The notes under the pieces were generated by a model. That model saw only the letters and a program-made list of their open reading frames with translations. It searched no databases and was not told the origin of the DNA. From the NCBI GenBank assembly GCA_018818505.1, contig JAHIRR010000042.1, positions 1-10,670 on the forward strand: 10,670 nucleotides of DNA. Direction: 5' to 3'. Positions 1 to 5,797 of the stretch are shown here, piece after piece (within the stretch, counting starts at the first letter, position 1; the number at the start of each line of letters is the position of its first letter). The translations under genes were made by a program, and so were the position numbers. The stretch is from Candidatus Omnitrophota bacterium (GTDB lineage: Bacteria; Omnitrophota; Koll11; Gorgyraeales; Gorgyraeaceae).

Positions 1-4
1 ATTT

Positions 5-1216
5 ATGAAGAAGATTGTTATATCTATAGTCTGCATAGCGGTAGTGGCTTCGCTGGCCTTTGTTATTTTTTCTAATTTTGGCGGGCTGCAGAAGGTCTAT
101 ATAAAAAGCCTGGGAAGTAACCGCTTTCAGTTAATGGTAGACAGCCAGCCCTATATAGTTAAAGGTATGGTGTACAGCCCTGTGCCTGTGGGCCAGAATC
201 ATGCCTATGATTTCTGGGGTGACCCTGCAAAGCCGCATCTTTATGATGGCAGGCTCATGAAAGCAATGGGTGTAAATGCCATAAGGGTATATCAGCCTGG
301 ACAGGATGTGCTAAAAACAAAACAGGTCATGAGAGATTTTTACAATAAGTTTAAGATTCGGATAGCCATGGGCCATTGGCTTGGTTTTTGGGATGACGCA
401 AATTACGCGGATCTTGGTTTTCGTGAAAAGGTAAAACAGGATGTCACCGAGATGGTAGAGACCTATAAAGATGAGAAAGGTCTTTTATGTTGGATCCTTG
501 GAAATGAGAATAACGTATCTTTTTCTTATGGGCCGCAGACATTGAATCTTTGGACTACTGCTGAAATAGAAGCGCTCGAGGACCCTTATCTAAAGAGACA
601 GGCGCGCGCAAAGATCTATTATTCCTTTGTGAATGAGGTTGCAAAAGAGATCCACAAGGTGGATCCAAATCACCCTGTACTATTGGCAAATGCAGAGCTT
701 ACTGATATAGACGTGGCTAGCGAGGTCACGCCGGATATTGATATCCTGGGTTGTTCTATATATAGAGGGAAGGCATTCGGGAGTTTCTTTAGAGAGGCGA
801 GTATAAAGTTTAAGAGGCCTGTTCTTATAACAGAGTTTGGTTGTGACAGGTATAATTCGTTTTTAAGAGAAGAAGATCAGGGTATTCAGGCAGAGTTTAT
901 AGAAGCAGAGTGGAATGAGATAGAAAAGAATACCTACGAAGGTACTGGAGTCGGAAATTGTCTGGGCGGATTTGTATTTGAATGGACAGATGAATGGTGG
1001 AAGTATGATGAGGAGAATAAATCTGGCTGGTATGTTCAAGATACAGCCAGCAGCTGGTCTAACGGGGCATACTATTTTGACATAAAGGCGCCGCAGAATT
1101 TTAACATAAATGAGGAATGGTGGGGCGTGTGCGCTATGGAAAAACGCGATGGTAAACTTGACGAACGCAGGCCCACTAAGGCATACTTTACCTTAAAGAA
1201 GCTTTGGAGATATTAG
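5..1216 (+). CDS. Clan-A TIM-barrel glycoside hydrolase (GH2/GH5-like), membrane-anchored or secreted
   Basis: Predicted 403-residue glycosidase acting outside the cytoplasm. Residues 1-22 form a basic start (MKK) and a hydrophobic stretch, without a clear cleavage site, so the protein may stay anchored. The rest reads as a (beta/alpha)8 barrel of the GH2/GH5/GH72 type: residues 80-96 resemble the early strand in which the substrate meets 'mGvNaiRvY'. The motif LGNEN (165-169) supplies the likely acid/base Glu168, and ITEFG (275-279) the likely nucleophile Glu277, which is the usual retaining clan-A pair. The C-terminal part is rich in Trp, as expected for a sugar-binding cleft. Only four bases precede the ATG, so its ribosome-binding site is mostly out of view; the signal-like start makes this ATG believable. 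The substrate cannot be read from the sequence. The neighbouring outer-membrane protein suggests work on an exported or imported polysaccharide, which is inference. Confidence 0.85.
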   Translation: MKKIVISIVCIAVVASLAFVIFSNFGGLQKVYIKSLGSNRFQLMVDSQPYIVKGMVYSPVPVGQNHAYDFWGDPAKPHLYDGRLMKAMGVNAIRVYQPGQDVLKTKQVMRDFYNKFKIRIAMGHWLGFWDDANYADLGFREKVKQDVTEMVETYKDEKGLLCWILGNENNVSFSYGPQTLNLWTTAEIEALEDPYLKRQARAKIYYSFVNEVAKEIHKVDPNHPVLLANAELTDIDVASEVTPDIDILGCSIYRGKAFGSFFREASIKFKRPVLITEFGCDRYNSFLREEDQGIQAEFIEAEWNEIEKNTYEGTGVGNCLGGFVFEWTDEWWKYDEENKSGWYVQDTASSWSNGAYYFDIKAPQNFNINEEWWGVCAMEKRDGKLDERRPTKAYFTLKKLWRY

Positions 1217-1271
1217 AGCACAAGAGCACAAGAGCACAAGAGCACAAGAGCACAAGCACACAAGAGCACAA
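1216..1271 (+). repeat. Tandem octamer array, unit GAGCACAA, seven units
   Basis: Five exact copies of GAGCACAA (1216-1255) are followed by one variant, GCACACAA (1256-1263), and one more exact copy (1264-1271). The array starts on the last base of the hydrolase stop codon and ends three bases before the ATG of the four-helix-bundle gene, so it fills the whole intergenic space. It leaves that gene without a recognisable Shine-Dalgarno sequence. Read in opposite orientation it closely matches the octamer array at 1663-1694. Confidence 0.95.
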
Positions 1272-1274
1272 GTG

Positions 1275-1634
1275 ATGGTTGATAAGGAAGTAGGGTATAA
1301 AAGATTAATAATTTGGCAAAAGGCAGATGAATTTGCTTTTGAGATATACAAAGCTACTAAAGGTTTTCCTAAAGAAGAAACGTATGGCATAATTTCTCAA
1401 ATAAGAAGAGCATCTTTATCTGTTGCATTAAATATAGCAGAGGGATACGGAAGGCAAGGTAGAAAGGAATTGAAACAGTTTATTAATATGTCGTTAGGAT
1501 CTTTGTCAGAAGTCAGGTATCTTTTGGAGTTTTCTTTTAAATTAGGATATTTTAATCAAGAAAAATTTTCTGAATTGGAGAAGTTCGGCGAAGAAAATGG
1601 CAGAGTGTTATGGAAATTTTACAAAAGTTTATGA
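1275..1634 (+). CDS. Four-helix-bundle protein, S23 / 23S rRNA intervening-sequence / Avd-like family
   Basis: Small 119-residue protein of the widespread four-helix-bundle family, first noticed in 23S rRNA intervening sequences and related to Avd, the accessory protein of diversity-generating retroelements. Family marks visible here are LIIWQKA (11-17), FPKEETYG (31-38), SQIRRASLSV (41-50), the hallmark NIAEGYGR (53-60), and GSLSEVRYLLE (75-85). Its usual length is 110-125, so it appears complete. Its molecular role is not settled; a nucleic-acid-binding or scaffold role is the common guess. The G+C content is about 32% (97 of 300 bases at 1321-1620) against about 43% in a matching stretch of the hydrolase gene, which suggests separate ancestry. 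I chose ATG 1275 over GTG 1272; neither has a Shine-Dalgarno. The stop TGA overlaps the next gene's ATG (ATGA, 1631-1634). No reverse transcriptase or rRNA gene is in view. Confidence 0.9.
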   Translation: MVDKEVGYKRLIIWQKADEFAFEIYKATKGFPKEETYGIISQIRRASLSVALNIAEGYGRQGRKELKQFINMSLGSLSEVRYLLEFSFKLGYFNQEKFSELEKFGEENGRVLWKFYKSL

Positions 1635-4363
1635 CATATAAGATACAAAAGTACATTCTTTTCTTGTGCACTTGTGCACTTGTGCACTTGTGCACTGCGT
1701 ATGCCCAGGAGCAGTATGTGGCTGAGAGTTTCGGGTTGTACAGCAGGGGCATAGCTTATTATCACGCCGGAAAACTCCACGAGGCAAAAGAGATCCTGGA
1801 GAGGGCTGTTGGTCTTGACCCAAGGAATAACGAGGCGCAGGGTTATCTGGACCTGGTTAATGCAGAGCTCAAGATGCGCGCACAAGGTCAGATGGATGTT
1901 TACCAGAGCCAGAGTGAGTTTAAGAGAGAGTCGGATTTTGAAGAGCCTGATGAATATTATTATGAGCCAGAGGATGCAGACATAGAAGATGAATACGAAT
2001 ATGAGTATGAGTATTATGAAGATGAACCAGATAAACCCGGGTATTCTGAAGATAAGGTAAAGGCCATTAGTGACGCGCTCAATGAAAGTATAGCGCCTTC
2101 CCAGATAAGCGGAGAATATAAGATGTCGCTTGGCGCGACAAGCGAGGATATTATCTGGAAAGACGCGAATGGCGACTATAACGAGCGTAACTTCAGGATG
2201 ATCAACAATGATTTTCCAAAGACAAATACATTTGACACAAGAGTATATGATAGTTTTAAGGTGGCATTTGATACGAGCGAGAATAAGGAAGGCCTGAATT
2301 TCCATTCAGATATAACTGTGGACCCGTGGAGCTTTGTTGGTAAGACAGATAAATTTACAGTGGCAGATAATGCTGTTGTAGACAGGGTTGAATTAGAGTT
2401 GAAATACTGGTCAGGCACGCGCAGTACGATCAATCAGACTTTTTACACATCGGATTATAATTACAACTTCTCCACTTTAGAATACAAGGTTACAGACGGT
2501 AAGATACCCGCCTTTATAGCTACAAGCAAGGATCAGGATGGAAATACGCTTAGTACTTATTCTATACCCGAACAAGAGATAGATTTTACGTTTCAGCCTC
2601 TCAGGGAACTGTGGGTAGATTATAATACTGATGAATATAAATTCAGGGTGTTTCCATTCGGCTTGGAAAATCAGGCCCTTTCTTCAGACGATCCGCTGGG
2701 CCTTTCCAATCATCACATATACTGGGAACCCAGTCCATGGCTTGATGAGTGGATACCAGGGCATGTAAACAGCGGCTGGAACCCGGATGATTTCTGGCGA
2801 GGCCAGTGGTCAGATGATCTGTCGTTTTTTACAAGGGACAGTGAGTTAAAGAGGCTTACTGCGTTGAGAGGTGTTTCTTTTCAAGGAGAGTTTTCTGACA
2901 ATACTGATCTTTCCGCTACTATTGCTGCCCCAAAGGGATTATGGCAGGATTATGGAAGCGTAAACGCCATACCAGGCGCGTTAAGAGGCAAAACACAGCT
3001 AACAGATGAATTGATGATAGGCCTTACAGATACATTCAGGATAGGTTATGACAATGGCTCGACAGATTCTTATAATCATGTATCTGCAGTTGACGCAAGT
3101 TATGATTTAAATCCTACTACAAATATAGCCCTTGAACTCGCAATGAGTAAGAGCGAATACGACCGTTCGTCTTCGTATAAGACTGAGAAGAATGGCAGCG
3201 CCGCGCAGCTCGCGATAAAAAAAGACATGAATTTCGGAGACGCGAAATTGACCTTCACGCATATGGACTCATCATTTGATCCAGGGCTCGCGAATTATAC
3301 AGAAACGAGAAGAGATCAGTTCTGGGGCAGGCACATACATTTTGAAGAGCCTCTCCAGTGGAGTATATGGGGCTCTGATCCATTGACATATGACGACATC
3401 GAACCCTTTAGAATAGGCGATGGCATTGATACAGGCAGGAGTGTAGTTAATCTCAGGCTTGATACTGAAGATGTCCTTGATGAGAGAATGGATAATCTCA
3501 TAGATTACAGGTATGTAAAAGACTCTGATCATAAATATGTCGAAGGAGTCTTCAGGGAAGAGAACACGCTGCGAATTAATCCGGAGTGGACATCAAAGCT
3601 TTTGTTTCTCTATCATGATCTTCCTAAGACCAAGGCCGGCATAGACCCTATAAAGTATGATTCAGATACAGGGGAGTTTTATCTTAATTCAGCTATTGAG
3701 GACGGGCAGGACGCGGCTATGTCGACCTATTCTTATGGACTTGAATATGCGCCTGAGGAATGGATAAGCTTTTTCGGGATATATGAAAACACAAATGACT
3801 CTACCTTTGCTACAGATAATCATCCAAGGGACCTTTTGGAAAATTTTAGTTTTTCTACAGATGAGTTGGAGGGGAATACTTACAGAGACAAACTCCCATT
3901 TTTATATTCTCAGGGGTATTTTGACCAGCCGCCATACGAGCGTTTTAATATCTATAGGGCAGGTATTTCTTTAAAGCCTTCTGAAAGTCTGGGCGTAGAT
4001 TTTGACTACACCAGGAATGATTTTAAATTTGCGCAGAGCATAGACAACAACATGAATCACTTTGGCGCAGCATTAAAATGTAAATTTAATAGTAAGCTCA
4101 CGGGATTTTTAAAATATACATATTCAAAGGCTTATGATCTGTACAAGCTAAGTACAAGCGGAGAATTGAAATACGAAGACCACCATAATATCTTTATGGA
4201 GCTCAATTACAATGTAACTGAGTACGGTCTTTTGACTATACAGTTTGGCGAAGGTAGTGTGCTTTCTCCTGTCTATGGAGCTACTACTACTCCGTTCGGA
4301 GATTCTTATCTCACGCTCGACACACAACACATAGTGCGCATTTATTATAACGGGAAGTTTTAA
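1631..4363 (+). CDS. TPR plus beta-barrel outer-membrane protein, family not recognised
   Basis: Large exported protein (910 residues from ATG 1631). Residues 1-25 form a signal peptide (basic MTYKIQK, hydrophobic core, AYA before Gln26). Residues about 29-80 look like a TPR-type helical pair (SRGIAYYHAGKLHEAKEILERA, then GLDPRNNEAQGYL). Residues about 104-136 are a very acidic, tyrosine-rich spacer containing EYEYEYEYY. From about 160 onward the sequence is rich in alternating polar and aromatic residues, Asn, Asp and Tyr, with many short strand-like segments, and it ends in IVRIYYNGKF; a C-terminal Phe is typical of BAM-inserted barrels. ATG 1631 overlaps the upstream stop as ATGA and gives a compact signal peptide; an in-frame ATG at 1610 would add seven residues. 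No good Shine-Dalgarno is seen, so translation is probably coupled to the four-helix-bundle gene. Substrate unknown; a polysaccharide exporter or porin is possible. Confidence 0.8.
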   Translation: MTYKIQKYILFLCTCALVHLCTAYAQEQYVAESFGLYSRGIAYYHAGKLHEAKEILERAVGLDPRNNEAQGYLDLVNAELKMRAQGQMDVYQSQSEFKRESDFEEPDEYYYEPEDADIEDEYEYEYEYYEDEPDKPGYSEDKVKAISDALNESIAPSQISGEYKMSLGATSEDIIWKDANGDYNERNFRMINNDFPKTNTFDTRVYDSFKVAFDTSENKEGLNFHSDITVDPWSFVGKTDKFTVADNAVVDRVELELKYWSGTRSTINQTFYTSDYNYNFSTLEYKVTDGKIPAFIATSKDQDGNTLSTYSIPEQEIDFTFQPLRELWVDYNTDEYKFRVFPFGLENQALSSDDPLGLSNHHIYWEPSPWLDEWIPGHVNSGWNPDDFWRGQWSDDLSFFTRDSELKRLTALRGVSFQGEFSDNTDLSATIAAPKGLWQDYGSVNAIPGALRGKTQLTDELMIGLTDTFRIGYDNGSTDSYNHVSAVDASYDLNPTTNIALELAMSKSEYDRSSSYKTEKNGSAAQLAIKKDMNFGDAKLTFTHMDSSFDPGLANYTETRRDQFWGRHIHFEEPLQWSIWGSDPLTYDDIEPFRIGDGIDTGRSVVNLRLDTEDVLDERMDNLIDYRYVKDSDHKYVEGVFREENTLRINPEWTSKLLFLYHDLPKTKAGIDPIKYDSDTGEFYLNSAIEDGQDAAMSTYSYGLEYAPEEWISFFGIYENTNDSTFATDNHPRDLLENFSFSTDELEGNTYRDKLPFLYSQGYFDQPPYERFNIYRAGISLKPSESLGVDFDYTRNDFKFAQSIDNNMNHFGAALKCKFNSKLTGFLKYTYSKAYDLYKLSTSGELKYEDHHNIFMELNYNVTEYGLLTIQFGEGSVLSPVYGATTTPFGDSYLTLDTQHIVRIYYNGKF
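1663..1694 (+). repeat. Tandem octamer array CTTGTGCA x4, inside the signal-peptide codons
   Basis: Four exact copies of CTTGTGCA. The reverse complement of the unit, TGCACAAG, differs at one of eight positions from the AGCACAAG register of the array at 1216-1271, so the two arrays form an imperfect inverted repeat around the four-helix-bundle gene. Because the unit is not a multiple of three, the copies are read in different frames, giving the peptide LCTCALVHLCT in the outer-membrane protein's signal sequence. Confidence 0.95.
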
Positions 4364-4369
4364 AAAAAA

Positions 4370-4375
4370 GGGAGG
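4370..4375 (+). promoter_or_regulatory. Strong ribosome-binding site of the ROK gene
   Basis: GGGAGG lies six bases before ATG 4382, inside the 18-bp gap after the outer-membrane protein's stop. It fixes the start at 4382 rather than the in-frame ATG at 4388. It also contrasts with the two genes upstream, which lack a recognisable site. Confidence 0.8.
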
Positions 4376-4381
4376 TTAGTC

Positions 4382-5620
4382 ATGCCAATGACGAAGAATC
4401 GGGTTTTTGCGTCGCATTCTCTTTCAGACCACGAGAAGAAGAATTTTTCAATTCTAGAGCTCATTCGCAGAAACGGGCCTATTACAAGGGCAGACATCTC
4501 AAAGACAACAGACCTCAACATAGTGACGGTATCGAACTACATAAATACTTACATCAGCGAAGGATTGGTTGTTGAAGGCGGCATGGAGGCATCATCTGGC
4601 GGCAGGAAGCCCACACTTGTTAAGCTAAGAGAAAACAATGGTTATGCCATAGGCCTTGATCTTGGCCATGTGGGCGAGATAGGTTCGCACATGATAGGGA
4701 TAGTAACGGATCTTTCAGGCAGGATAATCGCAAGGGTAGATAAGGTAAGAGAAAAAGACAGCATGGATAAGATCATAGATAAATCCCTCGGCCTTATAAC
4801 AGAAATGATGAATAAAAAAGGCGTTAATAAAGATAAGATCAAGGGTGTTGGTATAGCTGTTGGCGGGGTCGTAGACGAGAATCTTGGCACGATAAGGGAT
4901 TCTTCAAAAAATGGCATACGCACCAGCTATGTCGCTATAAAGCGCCTGATTGAGCAGAAGTTCGGCATACCGTCTTTTCTTGGAAACGACGCCACATTTG
5001 CCGCGTTCGGCGAAAAGATGCACGCCCTTCCCATGGATGTAGAGGATGTGATCTACATGTATTCTGATGTGGGAAGCGGGATTATTATGAAAGGCGGTAT
5101 CTATTGCGGGGCCAGTGGTTCAGCAGGAGAGATACGCATTAACTATCCCAGAAACGGCGAATACCTAAGGCTTTCAAAGAATCTTTCATTTTTGCTGCCG
5201 CTTGGTTTGGATCTCGGACTCGTAAGTCAAGCCAAGAAACTCATCAAAGAAGAAGGTGTTAAGTCCACTATATCAGGCACTGCCAATAAGGACCTGGATA
5301 AGGTAACAGTGGATACTGTAATAGACTGCGCAAAATCAGGTGATACGCTTGCAATAGAATTATTAGAGGATGCAGCTGTTAATCTGGGTGTCAGGGTGGC
5401 TTATCTTACGAATCTATTTAATCCTGAGATAGTGATAATAGGAGGAGGCGTTGAGCGTTCAGGCAGCCTTTTCTTAGAGCCTTTACGAAGGACTGTTAGA
5501 AAGTGGGCCTTTGAAGAGCCTGCAAATGTCGTAAAGATAATACCTGCGCATCTGGGCAAGGACTCTGTAGCCTTGGGTGCTGCCAGCGTAGTTATACAGG
5601 ATGTGTTTGTAAAGGCATAG
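4382..5620 (+). CDS. ROK-family (NagC/Mlc-like) transcriptional regulator with degenerate zinc/sugar site
   Basis: 412-residue protein with an N-terminal winged helix-turn-helix (about 20-65, with NGPITRADISKTTDLNIVTV as its recognition part) and a SSGGRKP linker (71-77) typical of NagC/XylR-type repressors. The sugar-kinase-like ROK fold follows: GLDLG (91-95) as phosphate-1 loop, GVGIAVGG (155-162), GNDATFAAFGE (201-211) holding the conserved Asn202-Asp203, and IIGGGV (352-357) as the adenosine region. Two features of the family are missing. The usual GEIGH is GEIRI (249-253), so the sugar/zinc-binding His is Ile253, and no CxCGxxGCxE zinc motif follows. It probably acts as a DNA-binding regulator in the cytoplasm with altered ligand use. 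It sits 18 bp behind the outer-membrane protein gene with a strong ribosome-binding site and likely shares its transcript. Targets are unknown; the block 5-4363 or the efflux promoter downstream are candidates. Confidence 0.88.
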   Translation: MPMTKNRVFASHSLSDHEKKNFSILELIRRNGPITRADISKTTDLNIVTVSNYINTYISEGLVVEGGMEASSGGRKPTLVKLRENNGYAIGLDLGHVGEIGSHMIGIVTDLSGRIIARVDKVREKDSMDKIIDKSLGLITEMMNKKGVNKDKIKGVGIAVGGVVDENLGTIRDSSKNGIRTSYVAIKRLIEQKFGIPSFLGNDATFAAFGEKMHALPMDVEDVIYMYSDVGSGIIMKGGIYCGASGSAGEIRINYPRNGEYLRLSKNLSFLLPLGLDLGLVSQAKKLIKEEGVKSTISGTANKDLDKVTVDTVIDCAKSGDTLAIELLEDAAVNLGVRVAYLTNLFNPEIVIIGGGVERSGSLFLEPLRRTVRKWAFEEPANVVKIIPAHLGKDSVALGAASVVIQDVFVKA

Positions 5621-5624
5621 ATTA

Positions 5625-5662
5625 TAACCCCGTACCACTCGCTTCGCTCGGGTACGGGGTTA
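5625..5662 (+). repeat. Hairpin element A: 12-bp perfect arms, loop ACTCGCTTCGCTCG
   Basis: TAACCCCGTACC (5625-5636) pairs perfectly with GGTACGGGGTTA (5651-5662) around a 14-base loop. It starts four bases after the ROK stop. A nearly identical 32-bp core (5628-5659) recurs inside the TolC-like gene at 6183-6214 with one base changed. There is no T-run after it, so it is not a classical intrinsic terminator, though it could stabilise the 3' end of the upstream transcript. Confidence 0.9.
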
Positions 5663-5666
5663 ATTC

Positions 5667-5707
5667 GCACAGCAACTTATGGTCACTTCGTTCCATAAGT
5701 TGCGTGC
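5667..5707 (+). repeat. Hairpin element B: 11-bp perfect arms, 15 with one bulge
   Basis: GCAACTTATGG (5672-5682) pairs with CCATAAGTTGC (5693-5703) around the loop TCACTTCGTT. GCAC (5667-5670) and GTGC (5704-5707) extend the stem past a bulged A at 5671. The arms are unrelated to element A five bases upstream, but the loop region TCACTTCGTTC resembles that element's TCGCTTCGCTC. No T-run follows. Confidence 0.88.
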
Positions 5708-5713
5708 TCATTA

Positions 5714-5733
5714 ACCGTATCAGGACCGTATCA
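5714..5733 (+). promoter_or_regulatory. 9-bp direct repeat ACCGTATCA, spaced one helical turn, upstream of the efflux promoter
   Basis: ACCGTATCA occurs at 5714-5722 and 5725-5733, an 11-bp period that puts both copies on the same face of the helix, ending 12 bp before the -35 box. The same nine bases recur at 5863-5871 and the CGTATCA core at 5809-5815, both in the start of the following gene. This could be an activator or repressor binding site; no regulator can be assigned. Confidence 0.45.
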
Positions 5734-5745
5734 TAGGGGCCTCTA

Positions 5746-5774
5746 TTGACAAAATAATAATCGTATGATATACT
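5746..5774 (+). promoter_or_regulatory. Sigma-70-type promoter of the efflux operon
   Basis: The -35 box TTGACA (5746-5751) and -10 box TATACT (5769-5774) are separated by exactly 17 bp. Six of six -35 bases and five of six -10 bases match the consensus (TATAAT). Transcription would start near 5781, giving a leader of only about 16 bases before ATG 5797, with AAGGAG (5785-5790) as ribosome-binding site. Such a near-consensus promoter would be strong unless repressed, and the inverted repeat over the -10 box offers a place for repression. Confidence 0.82.
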
Positions 5775-5797
5775 TCTCCCTTACAAGGAGAAGTATA
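5769..5797 (+). promoter_or_regulatory. Inverted repeat over -10 box and start region: likely operator or translational switch
   Basis: TATACTTCTCC (5769-5779) and GGAGAAGTATA (5787-5797) are perfect reverse complements around a 7-base spacer. The left arm contains the -10 box; the right arm contains the GGAG of the ribosome-binding site and reaches the A of the ATG. At DNA level it has the size of an operator for a dimeric repressor. In a transcript reading through from the ROK gene the two arms could pair and hide the start, whereas a transcript begun near 5781 would lack the left arm. Confidence 0.6.

Noticed and set aside
1216..1271. Repeat array as a CRISPR
   Set aside because: Units are eight bases in direct tandem with no spacers, and no cas gene is nearby; this is a simple tandem repeat.
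1610..1630. ATG 1610 as start of the outer-membrane protein
   Set aside because: It gives a longer overlap with the upstream gene and seven extra residues before the basic region; ATG 1631 gives the ATGA overlap and a standard signal peptide. Not excluded.
1275..1634. Part of a diversity-generating retroelement or rRNA intervening sequence
   Set aside because: No reverse transcriptase, template/variable repeat or rRNA sequence is visible in the window; only the protein family is shared.
1619..2305. Antisense open frame of 228 codons
   Set aside because: Lies opposite the outer-membrane protein gene, with an Ile/Leu/Phe-rich translation expected from the complement of Asp/Glu/Tyr codons; no family features.
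5625..5707. The two hairpins after the ROK gene as intrinsic terminators
   Set aside because: Neither is followed by a run of T; their loops match repeats that also occur inside genes, so a dispersed-repeat reading fits better.
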